Origin: Enterococcus ureilyticus
GTDB taxonomy: Bacteria; Bacillota; Bacilli; Lactobacillales; Enterococcaceae
Reading direction: 5' to 3'
DNA: 64,000 nucleotides
Assembly: GCF_001730315.1 (NCBI RefSeq)
Contig: NZ_MIKC01000023.1
Location: forward strand, 62,001-126,000
Below, in pieces: positions 1 through 8,943 of this stretch (the stretch's first letter is position 1; each line of letters begins with the position of its first letter). The notes beneath the pieces are model-generated. The model saw nothing but the letters and a program-made list of their open reading frames with translations. It was not told where the DNA came from and did no database searches. The position numbers and the translations under genes were made by a program.

Positions 1-30
1 TTTTTTTGATACGTTTTGAAATTTAATCAT
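1..30 (-). CDS. N-terminus of a probable ABC transporter ATP-binding protein (runs off the left edge)
   Basis: Reading leftwards from position 30, an ATG is preceded by AGGTG six bases upstream and opens with MIKFQNVSKK, the usual first beta strand of ABC ATPases such as the OpuCA/choline type. Only ten codons lie inside the window, so the family call rests on this short start and could be wrong. It lies downstream of the terminator at 163-192, so it would be an independent unit. Confidence 0.45.
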   Translation of the reverse strand, partial: MIKFQNVSKK

Positions 31-162
31 CTATTCACCTCATTTTTTTCTTGTATGCATATGCTCTTTATTTTTAGGTAATCTTTCATTATTTTTAAAT
101 ATGTTTATAAGTATACTTGAAAATGTCCGATGTTTCTAACGACTTGTTTCTATTGTACAGAA

Positions 163-192
163 AAAAACCTGACAACTGTCTGTCAGGTTTTT
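163..192. terminator. Bidirectional Rho-independent terminator
   Basis: A perfect 12-bp stem (AAAAACCTGACA / TGTCAGGTTTTT) encloses a 6-base loop and has A and T tracts on both sides. It sits 3' of the leftward NlpC/P60 gene. Between it and the gene end (193-359) I see only AT-rich sequence. Confidence 0.85.
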
Positions 193-359
193 GAATTTCT
201 TTATAAATAAAGGTATTATTTAGCCAAGTTATATTTTAAAAAAACTATCATAATCAAAAATCCATACTAAGCTTTGTATCTAATCTCAAATCAATTATCC
301 TTCTATTCTTGCACTCATTTGATTTCCCCAAAATAATCACGATACATTAGACTTTGTTC

Positions 360-1655
360 TTATAAATCTGGCAAAATTCGACGTGCAAAATTTGGTTTAT
401 ATGAATTTATATTGACAATTTCTACAACTCCACCTGGTTGTGGTGCATGAATAAATTTATTATTACCTATATAAATAGCAACATGATCCGTTCTGCCTCT
501 ATTTCCCCAAAAAAGTAAATCCCCTTTTTGTAACGAAGATAGACTTACCTCTTTGCCTGAGCTTTCTTGCCCTGTCGTAACTCTTGGTACAGTAATATTT
601 ACTGCATTTTTATAAACATATTGAACTAAACCAGAACAATCAAAACCAGCTGGCGTATTCCCACCCCACAAATAAGGTACACCTAAATATTTTAAAGCCA
701 GATTGACAACTGCATCATTTTTCGTAGCTCTAGGTCCAAATGCATCCGAATTTGTCCAATACGTATTTCCATCCATCTTATACTGATAGTATGTTTCTTT
801 ATTAGACAACATTTTGGCATACGTTACCTTTACTTCTCTATTTATATGATTTGTGGTATTTCCATAAGTAATTGTCCCTTTTAGCCCCTTTGGCTGATTA
901 AAAATACCATGGCCTCCAACAGCAATCCTCATATCATAATTTGTTCCCCACTGGCTTACAACATAAGGATCTTTTGCACCAGCAAATGCATCTGAATTTG
1001 TCCAATACGTATTTCCATCCATCTTATACTGATAGTATGTTTCTTTATTAGACAACATTTTGGCATACGTTACCTTTACTTCTCTATTTATATGATTTGT
1101 GGTATTTCCATAAGTAATTGTCCCTTTTAGCCCCTTTGGCTGATTAAAAATACCATGGCCTCCAACAGCAATCCTCATATCATAATTTGTTCCCCACTGG
1201 CTTACAACATAAGGATCTTTTGCACCAGCAAATGCATCTGAATTTGTCCAATACGTATTTCCATCCATCTTATACTGATAGTATGTTTCTTTATTAGACA
1301 ACATTTTGGCATACGTTACCTTTACTTCTCTATTTATATGATTTGTGGTATTTCCATAAGTAATTGTCCCTTTTAGCCCCTTTGGCTGATTAAAAATACC
1401 ATGGCCTCCAACAGCAATCCTCATATCATAATTTGTTCCCCATTCACTAACGATACGAATTTCTTCTTGACTAGCGTATTCATAAGTCAAATTTTGTGAA
1501 GCATGTACTTCTGAAAGACTAGCATCAGATTTTTCAGTTGTTTCTACTCTAGTTAGCTCGTTAGTTTCTCTATCATTTTCTGCAAAAGCGTGAATGGGTA
1601 TCAACAGGAATAATGATGTTGCTACAATAACAAAACTACACTTTTTTAATCTCAT
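360..1655 (-). CDS. Secreted NlpC/P60 cell-wall hydrolase with three tandem GW-like domains
   Basis: A 431-residue exported peptidoglycan hydrolase. It has a signal peptide (residues 1-25, ending IHAFAEN), a short linker, three almost identical 82-residue modules (about 71-315) and a C-terminal NlpC/P60 domain (about 318-431). The catalytic Cys is in FDCSG, with His in DHVAIYIG and a third polar residue in HAPQ. The modules contain the YYQYKMDGNTYW...SDAF pattern of GW/SH3-like domains, which in related proteins bind lipoteichoic acid or the wall. The ATG follows AGGAG with good spacing. It appears monocistronic, ending before the terminator at 163-192. P60 enzymes generally cleave gamma-D-Glu to diamino-acid bonds; the exact cleavage site here is inferred. 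Confidence 0.88.
   Translation of the reverse strand: MRLKKCSFVIVATSLFLLIPIHAFAENDRETNELTRVETTEKSDASLSEVHASQNLTYEYASQEEIRIVSEWGTNYDMRIAVGGHGIFNQPKGLKGTITYGNTTNHINREVKVTYAKMLSNKETYYQYKMDGNTYWTNSDAFAGAKDPYVVSQWGTNYDMRIAVGGHGIFNQPKGLKGTITYGNTTNHINREVKVTYAKMLSNKETYYQYKMDGNTYWTNSDAFAGAKDPYVVSQWGTNYDMRIAVGGHGIFNQPKGLKGTITYGNTTNHINREVKVTYAKMLSNKETYYQYKMDGNTYWTNSDAFGPRATKNDAVVNLALKYLGVPYLWGGNTPAGFDCSGLVQYVYKNAVNITVPRVTTGQESSGKEVSLSSLQKGDLLFWGNRGRTDHVAIYIGNNKFIHAPQPGGVVEIVNINSYKPNFARRILPDL
741..1440. repeat. Three near-identical 246-bp tandem repeats inside the NlpC/P60 gene
   Basis: The period is exactly 246 bp (for example TACCATGG recurs at 905, 1151 and 1397) and encodes the 82-residue GW-like module. 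The units begin near 741, 987 and 1233. They differ by only a few bases, such as TCCGAA versus TCTGAA at the first boundary. Such identity implies recent duplication or ongoing homogenisation, and copy number is likely to vary. Confidence 0.95.
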
Positions 1656-1833
1656 TATAAAACTCCTATCTTTTTAACTATAATTGATTACCCACTTATG
1701 ATACCATATATAACTAACACTATAAATGCTTAAGCAGACAAAAAAAATAAAATACAAAACATCCAAATCGAGTGAATACATCGTATAATACCTCACTTTC
1801 AAAAAATATAAATTTCTTTTAAATATCTAAAAA

Positions 1834-1880
1834 AAGGCAACTACCTTACTCTGTAAAAAATCGAGTAAAGTAGCTGCCTT
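1834..1880 (-). terminator. Rho-independent terminator of pepV
   Basis: An 18-bp stem (AAGGCAACTACCTTACTC paired with 1863-1880, G-U tolerant) is followed on the minus strand by a run of T. It lies 45 bases past the pepV stop codon. Confidence 0.85.
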
Positions 1881-1924
1881 TCTATAATTCAGTACAATTC
1901 TTACCAGTTCTTTTATAATACAAT

Positions 1925-3346
1925 TTATACTTTTCCAGCCAATCTATAAATCGCATCCGCATAAATAGCTGTCGCACGGAATAAATCATCCAACGCCATA
2001 AATTCATTGGCTTGATGCATGGTGTCTGTATAACCTGGGAACATTGCGCCATACGCCACGCCACGTTTTAGTAAACGTCCGTAAGTTCCGCCACCGATGA
2101 TTTGTTCATGGCCTTTTTGACCAGTATGATCTTCGTAAACTTGTAATAAGGTTTCAACCAATGGATCATCCGCTGGCACGTAATGTGGTTCTTGGTTACG
2201 TCCACCTTGAACGATTTCAGCACCGATTGCACCTGCTGTAGCTTTCACACCCGCTTCTAATTCAGCAGCTGTTGTGCCTTTAGGGTAACGGAAATTCAAG
2301 CTCATAAAGTTGCCTTCTTCAGCATCTTTCTTGAAGACGAATAAACCAGCGTTCATTGTTAATTTACCCATCTTAGTATCTTCAAAGGCTACGCCTAATT
2401 TTTCACCATAGAAATCTTCATGAACAAGCGTTGCAGCAACCTGGATAAATTCTTTTGCTGCGCCAGCAAATGCATAGCTGTTTAAAAATATTGCTAAGTA
2501 TGTTGCCGCATTGATCCCAGATTGAGGGCTAGCGCCGTGTGCGCCTTTTCCTACAACTTTGATTGTAACAGTTGCACCATTCGCTTCAAATTCGCCAGAA
2601 ATTGGCTCCTCATCTACAAATACGCTAAATGCGCCTTGCATTTTTTCAGTTGCTTCGACAGTTGGAACTGTGATTACAGCCGTTGCCGTACCTGGAACCA
2701 TATTTTCACGTAAGCCAGCATTAAAGCTTTCTAATTCATATTCGCCTTGGCTTGATCCGCCAAAACGAGCGTATAACGATACGTTTCCTTTTTCACCGTT
2801 GATGATTGGGAATTCTGCATCAGGAGAGAAACCAAAATCAGGTTTTTCTTCGTGTTTGAAGTAATAATCCATATCACCCCAGCCACTTTCTTCATCACTT
2901 CCAACAACAAAGCGAACTTTTTTAGATAATGGTACGCCTAAATCTTTGATGATTCTTAACGCATAATATGCCGCCATACTTGGGCCTTTATCATCACTTG
3001 AACCACGCGCGAAGATTTTACCATCTTTGATGACAGGTTCATAAGGATCTGTATCCCAACCGTCCCCAGCAGGTACAACGTCCATGTGACCGAAGATGCC
3101 TAAGGTTTCGTTGCCTTCACCATACTCGATATGTCCAGCGTAGTTATCAACATTTTTCACAACGAAACCATCACGCTCGCCATAAGCTAACATATGCTTC
3201 AAGCCAGCAACAGGTCCTGGTCCAAATGGTGCATCTGGTGTAACTTTTGAGTCATCACGCTCACTATTGATGCGTAATAGATTTTGTAAATCTTCTAATA
3301 GCGCATCTTTACGTGCGTCTACTTCTTTTTGCCAATCAATTGTCAT
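1925..3346 (-). CDS. pepV: Dipeptidase PepV (M20 metallopeptidase)
   Basis: 473 residues, the normal length of lactic acid bacterial PepV. It is a cytoplasmic zinc dipeptidase that splits dipeptides left by peptide import. The zinc-site motifs are visible: GHMDVVPAGDGWDTDP near residue 85, SSDDKGP with the bridging Asp, and GSDEESGWGDMDYY with the catalytic Glu. The C-terminal GGGTYGRLL segment carries the family's late metal/substrate residues. The ATG is preceded by GGAGTG. It is divergent from nnrD and ends at its own terminator. All key residues look intact. Confidence 0.95.
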   Translation of the reverse strand: MTIDWQKEVDARKDALLEDLQNLLRINSERDDSKVTPDAPFGPGPVAGLKHMLAYGERDGFVVKNVDNYAGHIEYGEGNETLGIFGHMDVVPAGDGWDTDPYEPVIKDGKIFARGSSDDKGPSMAAYYALRIIKDLGVPLSKKVRFVVGSDEESGWGDMDYYFKHEEKPDFGFSPDAEFPIINGEKGNVSLYARFGGSSQGEYELESFNAGLRENMVPGTATAVITVPTVEATEKMQGAFSVFVDEEPISGEFEANGATVTIKVVGKGAHGASPQSGINAATYLAIFLNSYAFAGAAKEFIQVAATLVHEDFYGEKLGVAFEDTKMGKLTMNAGLFVFKKDAEEGNFMSLNFRYPKGTTAAELEAGVKATAGAIGAEIVQGGRNQEPHYVPADDPLVETLLQVYEDHTGQKGHEQIIGGGTYGRLLKRGVAYGAMFPGYTDTMHQANEFMALDDLFRATAIYADAIYRLAGKV

Positions 3347-3437
3347 TTTTTAGTCACTCCAATTCATTATTCTACCTTCCCATCATACCACTAACTTGTT
3401 TAAAAGAAAAAGGCGGAAATGGTTTTTTCATAATCTT

Positions 3438-3466
3438 TTGCTCTTGTTCCAAAACAGATTTATACT
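3438..3466 (+). promoter_or_regulatory. Sigma-A promoter of nnrD
   Basis: TTGCTC, a 17-bp spacer and TATACT, about 30 bp before the AAAGGAG site. It places transcription start inside the longer open frame that begins at 3396, so the start at 3498 is the real one. Confidence 0.65.
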
Positions 3467-3497
3467 AAAAGAAAAGCAATTAAAGGAGACTATCGGG

Positions 3498-4349
3498 ATG
3501 AAAGACTTAACCAGAGACGATTTAACCGCAGTGATCCAGCCACGTCCACAAGAATCTCACAAAGGAACATTTGGACGTGCAGTATTGGTTGGCGGCAATG
3601 CAACATATGGCGGCGCGATCATCATGAGTACCGAAGCTGCTGTCAGAACAGGGACTGGATTGGTTTCCGTTATTACAGCCAAACATAATCACAGCGCACT
3701 GCATGCTCGTTTACCAGAAGCAATGGTGCTTGACTGGACACTTACGCGAGCAGTCAGTGAGTTATTAGGTACAGCAACTGTTCTCTTGATTGGTCCTGGG
3801 CTAGGTTTAGATTCACACAGTCAACAGCTGTTGCAACTGGTTCTTCAACAGCAAACGTCTACTCAATGGCTTGTGATTGACGGATCTGCTATCTCCTTAT
3901 TTGCTCAGAGCGACAGTCACTTAAATTATCCAGAACACATAGTTTTCACTCCGCACCAAATGGAATGGCAGCGTCTGAGCGGTCTTAAGCTGACGCATCA
4001 GACGATAGATAATAATCAAGCAGCTCAAAAAAAATTAGGTGCAACGATCGTGTTAAAAAGCCATCGAACTGAAATCTATACGACGAATGAACAATATCGA
4101 AATCCCTTAGGCACTCCAGCTATGGCTACTGGGGGAATGGGGGATACTTTAGCTGGCATGATCACTGGTTTTTTAGCTCAATTTCCTGATAAAGAAGCCG
4201 CAATTTGTGCAGCAGTGTATCTTCATAGCCAGATTGGTGAAGAATTGGGTAAAAAACGTTATGTTGTCTTACCAACTGAAATTAGTCAGCAGATTCCTCG
4301 CTTCATGAAACTGGCTGAAAACATAAATAAAAAGACAAAAGGAAAATGA
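3498..4349 (+). CDS. nnrD: ADP-dependent (S)-NAD(P)H-hydrate dehydratase
   Basis: 283 residues of the ribokinase-like YjeF C-terminal family. It repairs NADHX/NADPHX, hydrated forms of the cofactors, back to NAD(P)H using a nucleotide phosphoryl donor. Visible signatures are GTFGRAVLVGG near the N-terminus, GPGLG in the middle and GTPAMATGGMGDTLAGMI near the C-terminus, which holds the catalytic Asp and anion hole. There is no fused epimerase (NnrE) domain, which is common in Firmicutes. The frame extends upstream to 3396, but the ATG at 3498 has the ribosome site AAAGGAG and lies after the promoter. Confidence 0.9.
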   Translation: MKDLTRDDLTAVIQPRPQESHKGTFGRAVLVGGNATYGGAIIMSTEAAVRTGTGLVSVITAKHNHSALHARLPEAMVLDWTLTRAVSELLGTATVLLIGPGLGLDSHSQQLLQLVLQQQTSTQWLVIDGSAISLFAQSDSHLNYPEHIVFTPHQMEWQRLSGLKLTHQTIDNNQAAQKKLGATIVLKSHRTEIYTTNEQYRNPLGTPAMATGGMGDTLAGMITGFLAQFPDKEAAICAAVYLHSQIGEELGKKRYVVLPTEISQQIPRFMKLAENINKKTKGK

Positions 4350-4374
4350 GGCTCACTTTCCTTCTGTCTTTTTT
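4331..4374 (+). terminator. Terminator of nnrD
   Basis: A long stem (AAAGACAAAAGGAAAATGAG paired with CTCACTTTCCTTCTGTCTTT) ends in six T. It overlaps the last codons of nnrD. Confidence 0.85.
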
Positions 4375-4430
4375 CTAAAAAAATCAGTTTGTAAAATCCC
4401 CATATATACTTCCATCCACTCTGCTAGAAA

Positions 4431-4659
4431 TTACATTCGTAAAACTTCACTAGCTTCAGGATGTTTCTTTCCAAACGGAAGGCTTTCCTCAATAATTTGA
4501 TTAACTACGCCTACTATCAACTGAACGATATCCTGCTTAGAACTCTCCTTTTTAACAGGCAATTGTACGACAGTCTTTAATAACAGTTGAATCGTCAGTT
4601 TCCAATTACGATTCATGTAGTCTGTCGGTTTTATCAGAAAGGTGTCTAATAAAATTACC
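4431..4659 (-). pseudogene. C-terminal remnant of a TetR-family regulator
   Basis: Directly after the ABC permease stop codon, the minus strand reads without an upstream start: LDTFLIKPTDYMNRNWKL, then a Leu-rich helix and an Ile/Val-rich C-terminal helix ending SEVLRM. This resembles the last helices of TetR repressors that accompany two-gene ABC exporters. An internal ATG at 4616 would give 61 residues but has no ribosome site, and no DNA-binding N-terminus is present anywhere nearby. The regulator therefore appears to have lost its first two thirds. The TetR assignment is by pattern, not by alignment. Confidence 0.55.
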
Positions 4660-5481
4660 TTAGATTTTCAAATCTTTCCGTTGATAAACCAAATATGTTC
4701 CACCAAAAAATAACACAATCAAAACACTTAAGACACCAACACTTACTACCGACAATCCTTTATCCAGCAAATTACTTGGAATTCCTAGATGGGTCGGAGA
4801 AATGTTTTTGGCCCAATTAAATGATTCTTTCAAATCGGAAAAAATCCCGATCAAATAAAAGCCAAATACGATCCCTAAAGAAATACTCGTACTTTGTTTA
4901 CTTGATTTTAAAAGTGTTGAAAGGAAGAAACCTAAAGACAAGAAAAACAATAAAATCAAACTTTCCTGCGTAAAAATCTTCCCAATTTCTCGGATGATCG
5001 TCGTTACTGAATCTGTTGATTGCCGATATGTTAACGTTGCTCCTAAGGAAACGGCAAATGATACTAGCCAAAAAATTGCTAAGATAAAGACGTTTCCTGC
5101 TATCTTACTTGTAACAATGCCGCTACGCGTTACTGGTTGTGCATATAAAAATTTAATCGTTCCGTCCGTTTCTTCTTTGATCAATGACTGACTTCCCAAC
5201 ATCATTGCATAAACAGAAGCTGCTAAGAACATATACTGAAAATAGTACGCAAAAAAACCTGTTGCTACTAAAAAACTTGCTTGTCCACTCACGCTGATAT
5301 TGAAGGTTTTCAATAGTGAAGGAGACAACCCATTTAACTTTGCATCCAACAACTCTTTCATTTCTGAGCTGTGCATTTGTGGGTACACGGCACTAAATCC
5401 AACTATAATCACTGCAAATAGAATCGTCCAAATAATCAATCCTTTGACTAATGACTTACTTTCGATTTTGGCTGTGATCAT
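4660..5481 (-). CDS. ABC-2 type exporter permease
   Basis: 273 residues with about six membrane spans: one at residues 12-32, others near 65-90, 110-135, 145-165, 175-200 and 240-262. The fragment LIKEETDGTIKFLYAQPVTR is the usual cytoplasmic coupling region of ABC-2 permeases. Its start codon overlaps the stop of the ATPase gene by four bases (ATGA), so the two are translationally coupled. The substrate is unknown; related pairs export drugs, lipids or peptides. Confidence 0.88.
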   Translation of the reverse strand: MITAKIESKSLVKGLIIWTILFAVIIVGFSAVYPQMHSSEMKELLDAKLNGLSPSLLKTFNISVSGQASFLVATGFFAYYFQYMFLAASVYAMMLGSQSLIKEETDGTIKFLYAQPVTRSGIVTSKIAGNVFILAIFWLVSFAVSLGATLTYRQSTDSVTTIIREIGKIFTQESLILLFFLSLGFFLSTLLKSSKQSTSISLGIVFGFYLIGIFSDLKESFNWAKNISPTHLGIPSNLLDKGLSVVSVGVLSVLIVLFFGGTYLVYQRKDLKI

Positions 5482-6365
5482 TTTGCAGCTCCTCCTTCAT
5501 ACAATGCCATAAACTGATCCTCTAGTTCTGGATTGGTGACTGTAAAGTCTTCAATCGACTCATCTCCTAACAATGGTAAAACCTTATGAAGATCGCCTTC
5601 GTAAAATAATCGTGTTTCGTTTCCTTGATGTTTTAAAATTGCTGCCCCCATCTTTTCGAAAAGCGATAACGGAATATGATCACCGATCAATGTAATAACT
5701 TTTCCAAGTGATTTTTCTTTTGTAATATCTTGAACGGTGATGATTTTCCCCTGACGAATGAATGCTGCCCGGTGTGCATGCTGTTGCACTTCATTTAAAT
5801 CATGACTGGATAAGAAAATCGTCATGCCTTTTTGGTTATATTTTTCCAGCTCTTCAAATAGTCGATGCTGCATCAGTGGATCTAACCCATTGGTCGGCTC
5901 ATCTAAAATCAATAATTCTGGATTTGGTAAAATACCAGCCGTGATAGCGACTTTCTTTTTATTTCCTAAAGATAGTTCGGACATCTTTTTTTGTCTATCA
6001 ATATCGAACAGCTCGATAAAGTAATCGATTTGTTGCTTGCTATTTTTTATTTGATGAAAATCAGCTACATACTGCAGTATTTCACCTGTGGTCATATGGG
6101 GATAAAATCGTACATCACTCGAAACATATCCTGTGCGTTTACGAATCTCTTTGGCATCTTTGATACTATCCAACCCAAGTAAAGTCGCAGTTCCTTGATC
6201 TGGATAAATAAAATTCAACATCGCTTTGATTGTTGTTGATTTTCCTGCACCATTTGGGCCGATAAAACCATAGATTTCACCGTTTTCTACAGAAAGATTC
6301 ACTTGATCGATCGCTGCTTGTTTTTTATACACTTTAGTCAAGCCTATAAGTTCAATGGCCTTCAT
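5478..6365 (-). CDS. ABC exporter ATP-binding protein
   Basis: 295 residues from the ATG at 6365 (MKAIELIGL), which has GAGGAGG nine bases upstream; a longer frame exists but lacks a ribosome site. Walker A GPNGAGKST is near residue 40, the signature LSLGNKKKVA is a degenerate LSGGQ, Walker B is LLILDEPTNGLDP, and the switch His is in LSSHD. The C-terminal 80 residues form the extension typical of ABC-2 exporters. It is first in the operon behind the dual operator at 6383-6432. Confidence 0.9.
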   Translation of the reverse strand: MKAIELIGLTKVYKKQAAIDQVNLSVENGEIYGFIGPNGAGKSTTIKAMLNFIYPDQGTATLLGLDSIKDAKEIRKRTGYVSSDVRFYPHMTTGEILQYVADFHQIKNSKQQIDYFIELFDIDRQKKMSELSLGNKKKVAITAGILPNPELLILDEPTNGLDPLMQHRLFEELEKYNQKGMTIFLSSHDLNEVQQHAHRAAFIRQGKIITVQDITKEKSLGKVITLIGDHIPLSLFEKMGAAILKHQGNETRLFYEGDLHKVLPLLGDESIEDFTVTNPELEDQFMALYEGGAAK

Positions 6366-6382
6366 TTTACGATTCCTCCTCA

Positions 6383-6432
6383 TTGACCTCTTAGTCAATT
6401 GCAGTATATATCTAGGTTAACTTATTAGTCAA
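6383..6432 (-). promoter_or_regulatory. ABC exporter promoter with two palindromic operators
   Basis: On the minus strand TTGACT (6427-6432), an 18-bp spacer and TATACT (6403-6408) form the promoter. Two related palindromes, TTGACTAATAAGTTAA (6417-6432) and TTGACTAAGAGGTCAA (6383-6398), overlap the -35 box and the start region. This is the layout expected for TetR repression. The matching repressor is probably the one decayed at 4431-4659. Confidence 0.65.
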
Positions 6433-6483
6433 AAAAATCTGATTGAATGGAATGTTTGAATCTGCAACATTCTTTCGATCAGA

Positions 6484-7206
6484 CTATACTTTTCCTTTTA
6501 ATCCTTCAAGCTCTGCTGCAGTTAGTTCTCTATACTCACCTAATGCTAGATTTTCATCCAACCACAAACTGCCCATCCGCAGACGTTTTAAGTAAACGAC
6601 TTTTTTATCAACTGCTTCAAACATTCGTTTTACTTGATGAAACTTGCCTTCTTGGATAATCAAGCGAATCTTTGACAGCTGATTTTGTTCATCTACAGCT
6701 TCGATCGTTAGGTGGCTTGGTTTTACCAGCTCTTTATTCGTTAAAGCGAATCCTGCAGCAAATAGATCAATGTCTTCTTCTGTCACAATTCCTGCAACTT
6801 CTGCAAAATATTCTTTATCTACATGTTTTTTAGGTGACAATAATTGATGAGCCAGCTGACCATCGTTTGTCAGTAGCAACAACCCCTCTGTGTCTTTATC
6901 CAAACGTCCAACAGGGAATAAATCTTCTCGGAAATCTTCATCGTGCAATAAATCGATCACGGTTTGATCCCATTTATCTTCTGTCGCTGAGATCACCTCT
7001 TGAGGTTTATGCAGCATATAGTAGTAATACTTTTGATAAGTCAATTTTTCCCCAGCAAATTTAACAACATCTTGTTTTTCATCAATTTGTGTTTTACCCT
7101 CTTTGATTACTTGGTCGTTTACAGTAACCATACTTTTTTTCAGCAACTGCTTGGCTTCTTTACGGCTGCCAACACCTGTTTCTGCAAGAAATTTATCTAA
7201 ACGCAT
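6484..7206 (-). CDS. RsuA/RluB-family pseudouridine synthase
   Basis: 240 residues from MRLDKFLAETGVGSRKEAK, after AAGGGG. The N-terminal S4 domain (1-60) binds RNA. The catalytic domain carries GRLDKDTEGLLLLTNDG with the nucleophilic Asp near residue 105, and the late motif EGKFHQVKRMFEA. Family members isomerise a uridine of 16S rRNA (RsuA, U516) or 23S rRNA; small-subunit specificity is the likelier guess. It sits beside the YtgP-like flippase, the same pairing as in Bacillus subtilis (ytzG/ytgP, from memory). The hairpin at 7245-7287 lies between the two genes. Confidence 0.85.
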   Translation of the reverse strand: MRLDKFLAETGVGSRKEAKQLLKKSMVTVNDQVIKEGKTQIDEKQDVVKFAGEKLTYQKYYYYMLHKPQEVISATEDKWDQTVIDLLHDEDFREDLFPVGRLDKDTEGLLLLTNDGQLAHQLLSPKKHVDKEYFAEVAGIVTEEDIDLFAAGFALTNKELVKPSHLTIEAVDEQNQLSKIRLIIQEGKFHQVKRMFEAVDKKVVYLKRLRMGSLWLDENLALGEYRELTAAELEGLKGKV

Positions 7207-7244
7207 ATGTTTCCCCTTACTATCAGAACTTATTTTTTCTAATA

Positions 7245-7287
7245 AAGAGGATGGAACATAACTCCATGAGTCACATCCCAACCTCTT
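7245..7287. repeat. Intergenic hairpin, degenerate member of the dispersed repeat family
   Basis: A stem of about 20 bp (AGAGGATGGAACATAACTC / GAGTCACATCCCAACCTCT, with G-U and mismatches) and an ATG-type loop. Its layout matches the hairpins at 15533, 27441 and 33278. It may attenuate transcription between the flippase and synthase genes. Confidence 0.55.
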
Positions 7288-7293
7288 ATTGTT

Positions 7294-8943
7294 CTATTTT
7301 ATTTTTAGCTTACGACGAATTTTACCTACGCCCGCTCCCAGCAACTTATCTGCTAAACGTAATTTTAACGTGATATAGCCATATACCGCACCACCAAATG
7401 CGGCAACGATCATAATGATCAAGAAAGACTGGAATTTACGTGACGGATCTAAGAATAAATACAAGAATTGGCGCATCACAATTGCGGCAATCATCATTAC
7501 TAATGTGATCAAGAAAATCAATAATCCACGTCGCAATGTCAAGCCAAAATTAAAGTGACTGACTTTCTTGATTTTTCTCATGATCAAGAAACAAGACAAG
7601 GAAAAACCGATCATTGTCGCAATCAAAGGACCGTACACTTCAAACAAACGAATACTTGGGTATTGTACGATCAATTTCAACACTAAGCCTAAAGCAAAAT
7701 ATTTAATCGCTGCCTCATTTTCGTACATCCCCATCAACATCGTCGATGATAACATATAAAGACCCATAAATAGTCCTGCAAAACAAGCTTGGATCAATAC
7801 GGAAACGCCTAGCGCATCTGGCGCATAAAACATCGTATAAAGAGGTTTAGCTAAAACGATCATACCAAAGGTTGCTGGCAGCATAACAAACATGAATAAC
7901 TGTAAGTTATTACTGATCAACTTTGATAAGTCTCGATATTTTTTCAACGTAATCGCTTCAGTAATCAAGGGCAATCCTGTCGCTGAAATCGAGGTTGCTA
8001 AAGCAATCACGACCATCGTTAATTTGTCCGGATTTGCATTAAAAATCGCAAACAGCGTTCTTAACTGGCTTCCTGAATAAGTCGTAAATGTATTCATAAA
8101 ATTAGAAAAAGTAAATTGATCGACTAATTTAAAGACTGTTACACCTGAACCTACAATGATGAATGGCAATGCTTCTTTTAGTGTTTCCGTCAATAAATCA
8201 CGAGTTGAAGCTTTGTGTTCATTGGCACTATGTGCTGCCAAATAGTCAAACATCGGTTTTTGTTTGTGAAAATAGTAGATTAGAACAATGAGACTTGCTA
8301 ACATCCCGATAAATGCTGCCAGTGTTGATTGGGTCACAGCATCAACATAATTCCCTTCAAAAACTCTCATGATGATAAATGCTGTCAATAACATATAAAA
8401 GACACGAGCAATCTGCTCAACGATTTGAGACAAAGCATAGGGCATCATATCTTGGTTTCCTTGGAAATAACCGCGAACAACACTCATACATGGAAAAATC
8501 AAAACAGCTAAACTGAGCGAACGCATCGTCGGAATCAATTCTTCTCCCCCACCAGACCATTTCGCTAACAAAGGAGAAGCTAAATACATGACGATGGCAA
8601 AAATACCTCCTAAAATAGCCATTAATTGAAGCGCTTTGTAAAAAAGCTGTCGGCTGATCTTATATTCATTCAACGAATTATAATAAGAGGTTTGTTTGGC
8701 GATTGCTGCAGGTATTCCTGCTGTAGATATTAATAAAAAGAGAGCGTATACGGTATACCCCATTGAAGATAAACTATTTGCTTCATTAGCGTGACTTCCC
8801 ATCCATGCATACCATGGGATAATATATACCGCACCCAACAAACGAGAAATTATATTACTAGCTGTCATCCAAGCCGATCCTTTAACCATTTTTTCTTGGT
8901 TAGTCAAGATCGGTTGATCAGCAGGATTTGGTTGATTTATCAT
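7294..8943 (-). CDS. murJ: MurJ/YtgP-type lipid II flippase (polysaccharide exporter family)
   Basis: 549 residues with about fourteen membrane helices, a basic C-terminus and the MOP-superfamily opening KMVKGSAWMTASNIISRLLGA. In Firmicutes this YtgP/SpoVB branch supplies MurJ activity, moving lipid II to the outer face for wall synthesis. The ATG follows a GGAG site. Position beside the rsuA-like gene supports YtgP rather than a capsule flippase. The symbol is by orthology and could be written ytgP. Confidence 0.82.
   Translation of the reverse strand: MINQPNPADQPILTNQEKMVKGSAWMTASNIISRLLGAVYIIPWYAWMGSHANEANSLSSMGYTVYALFLLISTAGIPAAIAKQTSYYNSLNEYKISRQLFYKALQLMAILGGIFAIVMYLASPLLAKWSGGGEELIPTMRSLSLAVLIFPCMSVVRGYFQGNQDMMPYALSQIVEQIARVFYMLLTAFIIMRVFEGNYVDAVTQSTLAAFIGMLASLIVLIYYFHKQKPMFDYLAAHSANEHKASTRDLLTETLKEALPFIIVGSGVTVFKLVDQFTFSNFMNTFTTYSGSQLRTLFAIFNANPDKLTMVVIALATSISATGLPLITEAITLKKYRDLSKLISNNLQLFMFVMLPATFGMIVLAKPLYTMFYAPDALGVSVLIQACFAGLFMGLYMLSSTMLMGMYENEAAIKYFALGLVLKLIVQYPSIRLFEVYGPLIATMIGFSLSCFLIMRKIKKVSHFNFGLTLRRGLLIFLITLVMMIAAIVMRQFLYLFLDPSRKFQSFLIIMIVAAFGGAVYGYITLKLRLADKLLGAGVGKIRRKLKIK

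Noticed and set aside
3396-3497. N-terminal extension of NnrD
   Set aside because: It overlaps the promoter at 3438-3466 and lacks a ribosome site; family proteins start near the 3498 ATG.
4431-4616. Independent 61-residue gene
   Set aside because: No ribosome site, and the frame extends upstream of the ATG with TetR-like sequence, so it is a fragment.
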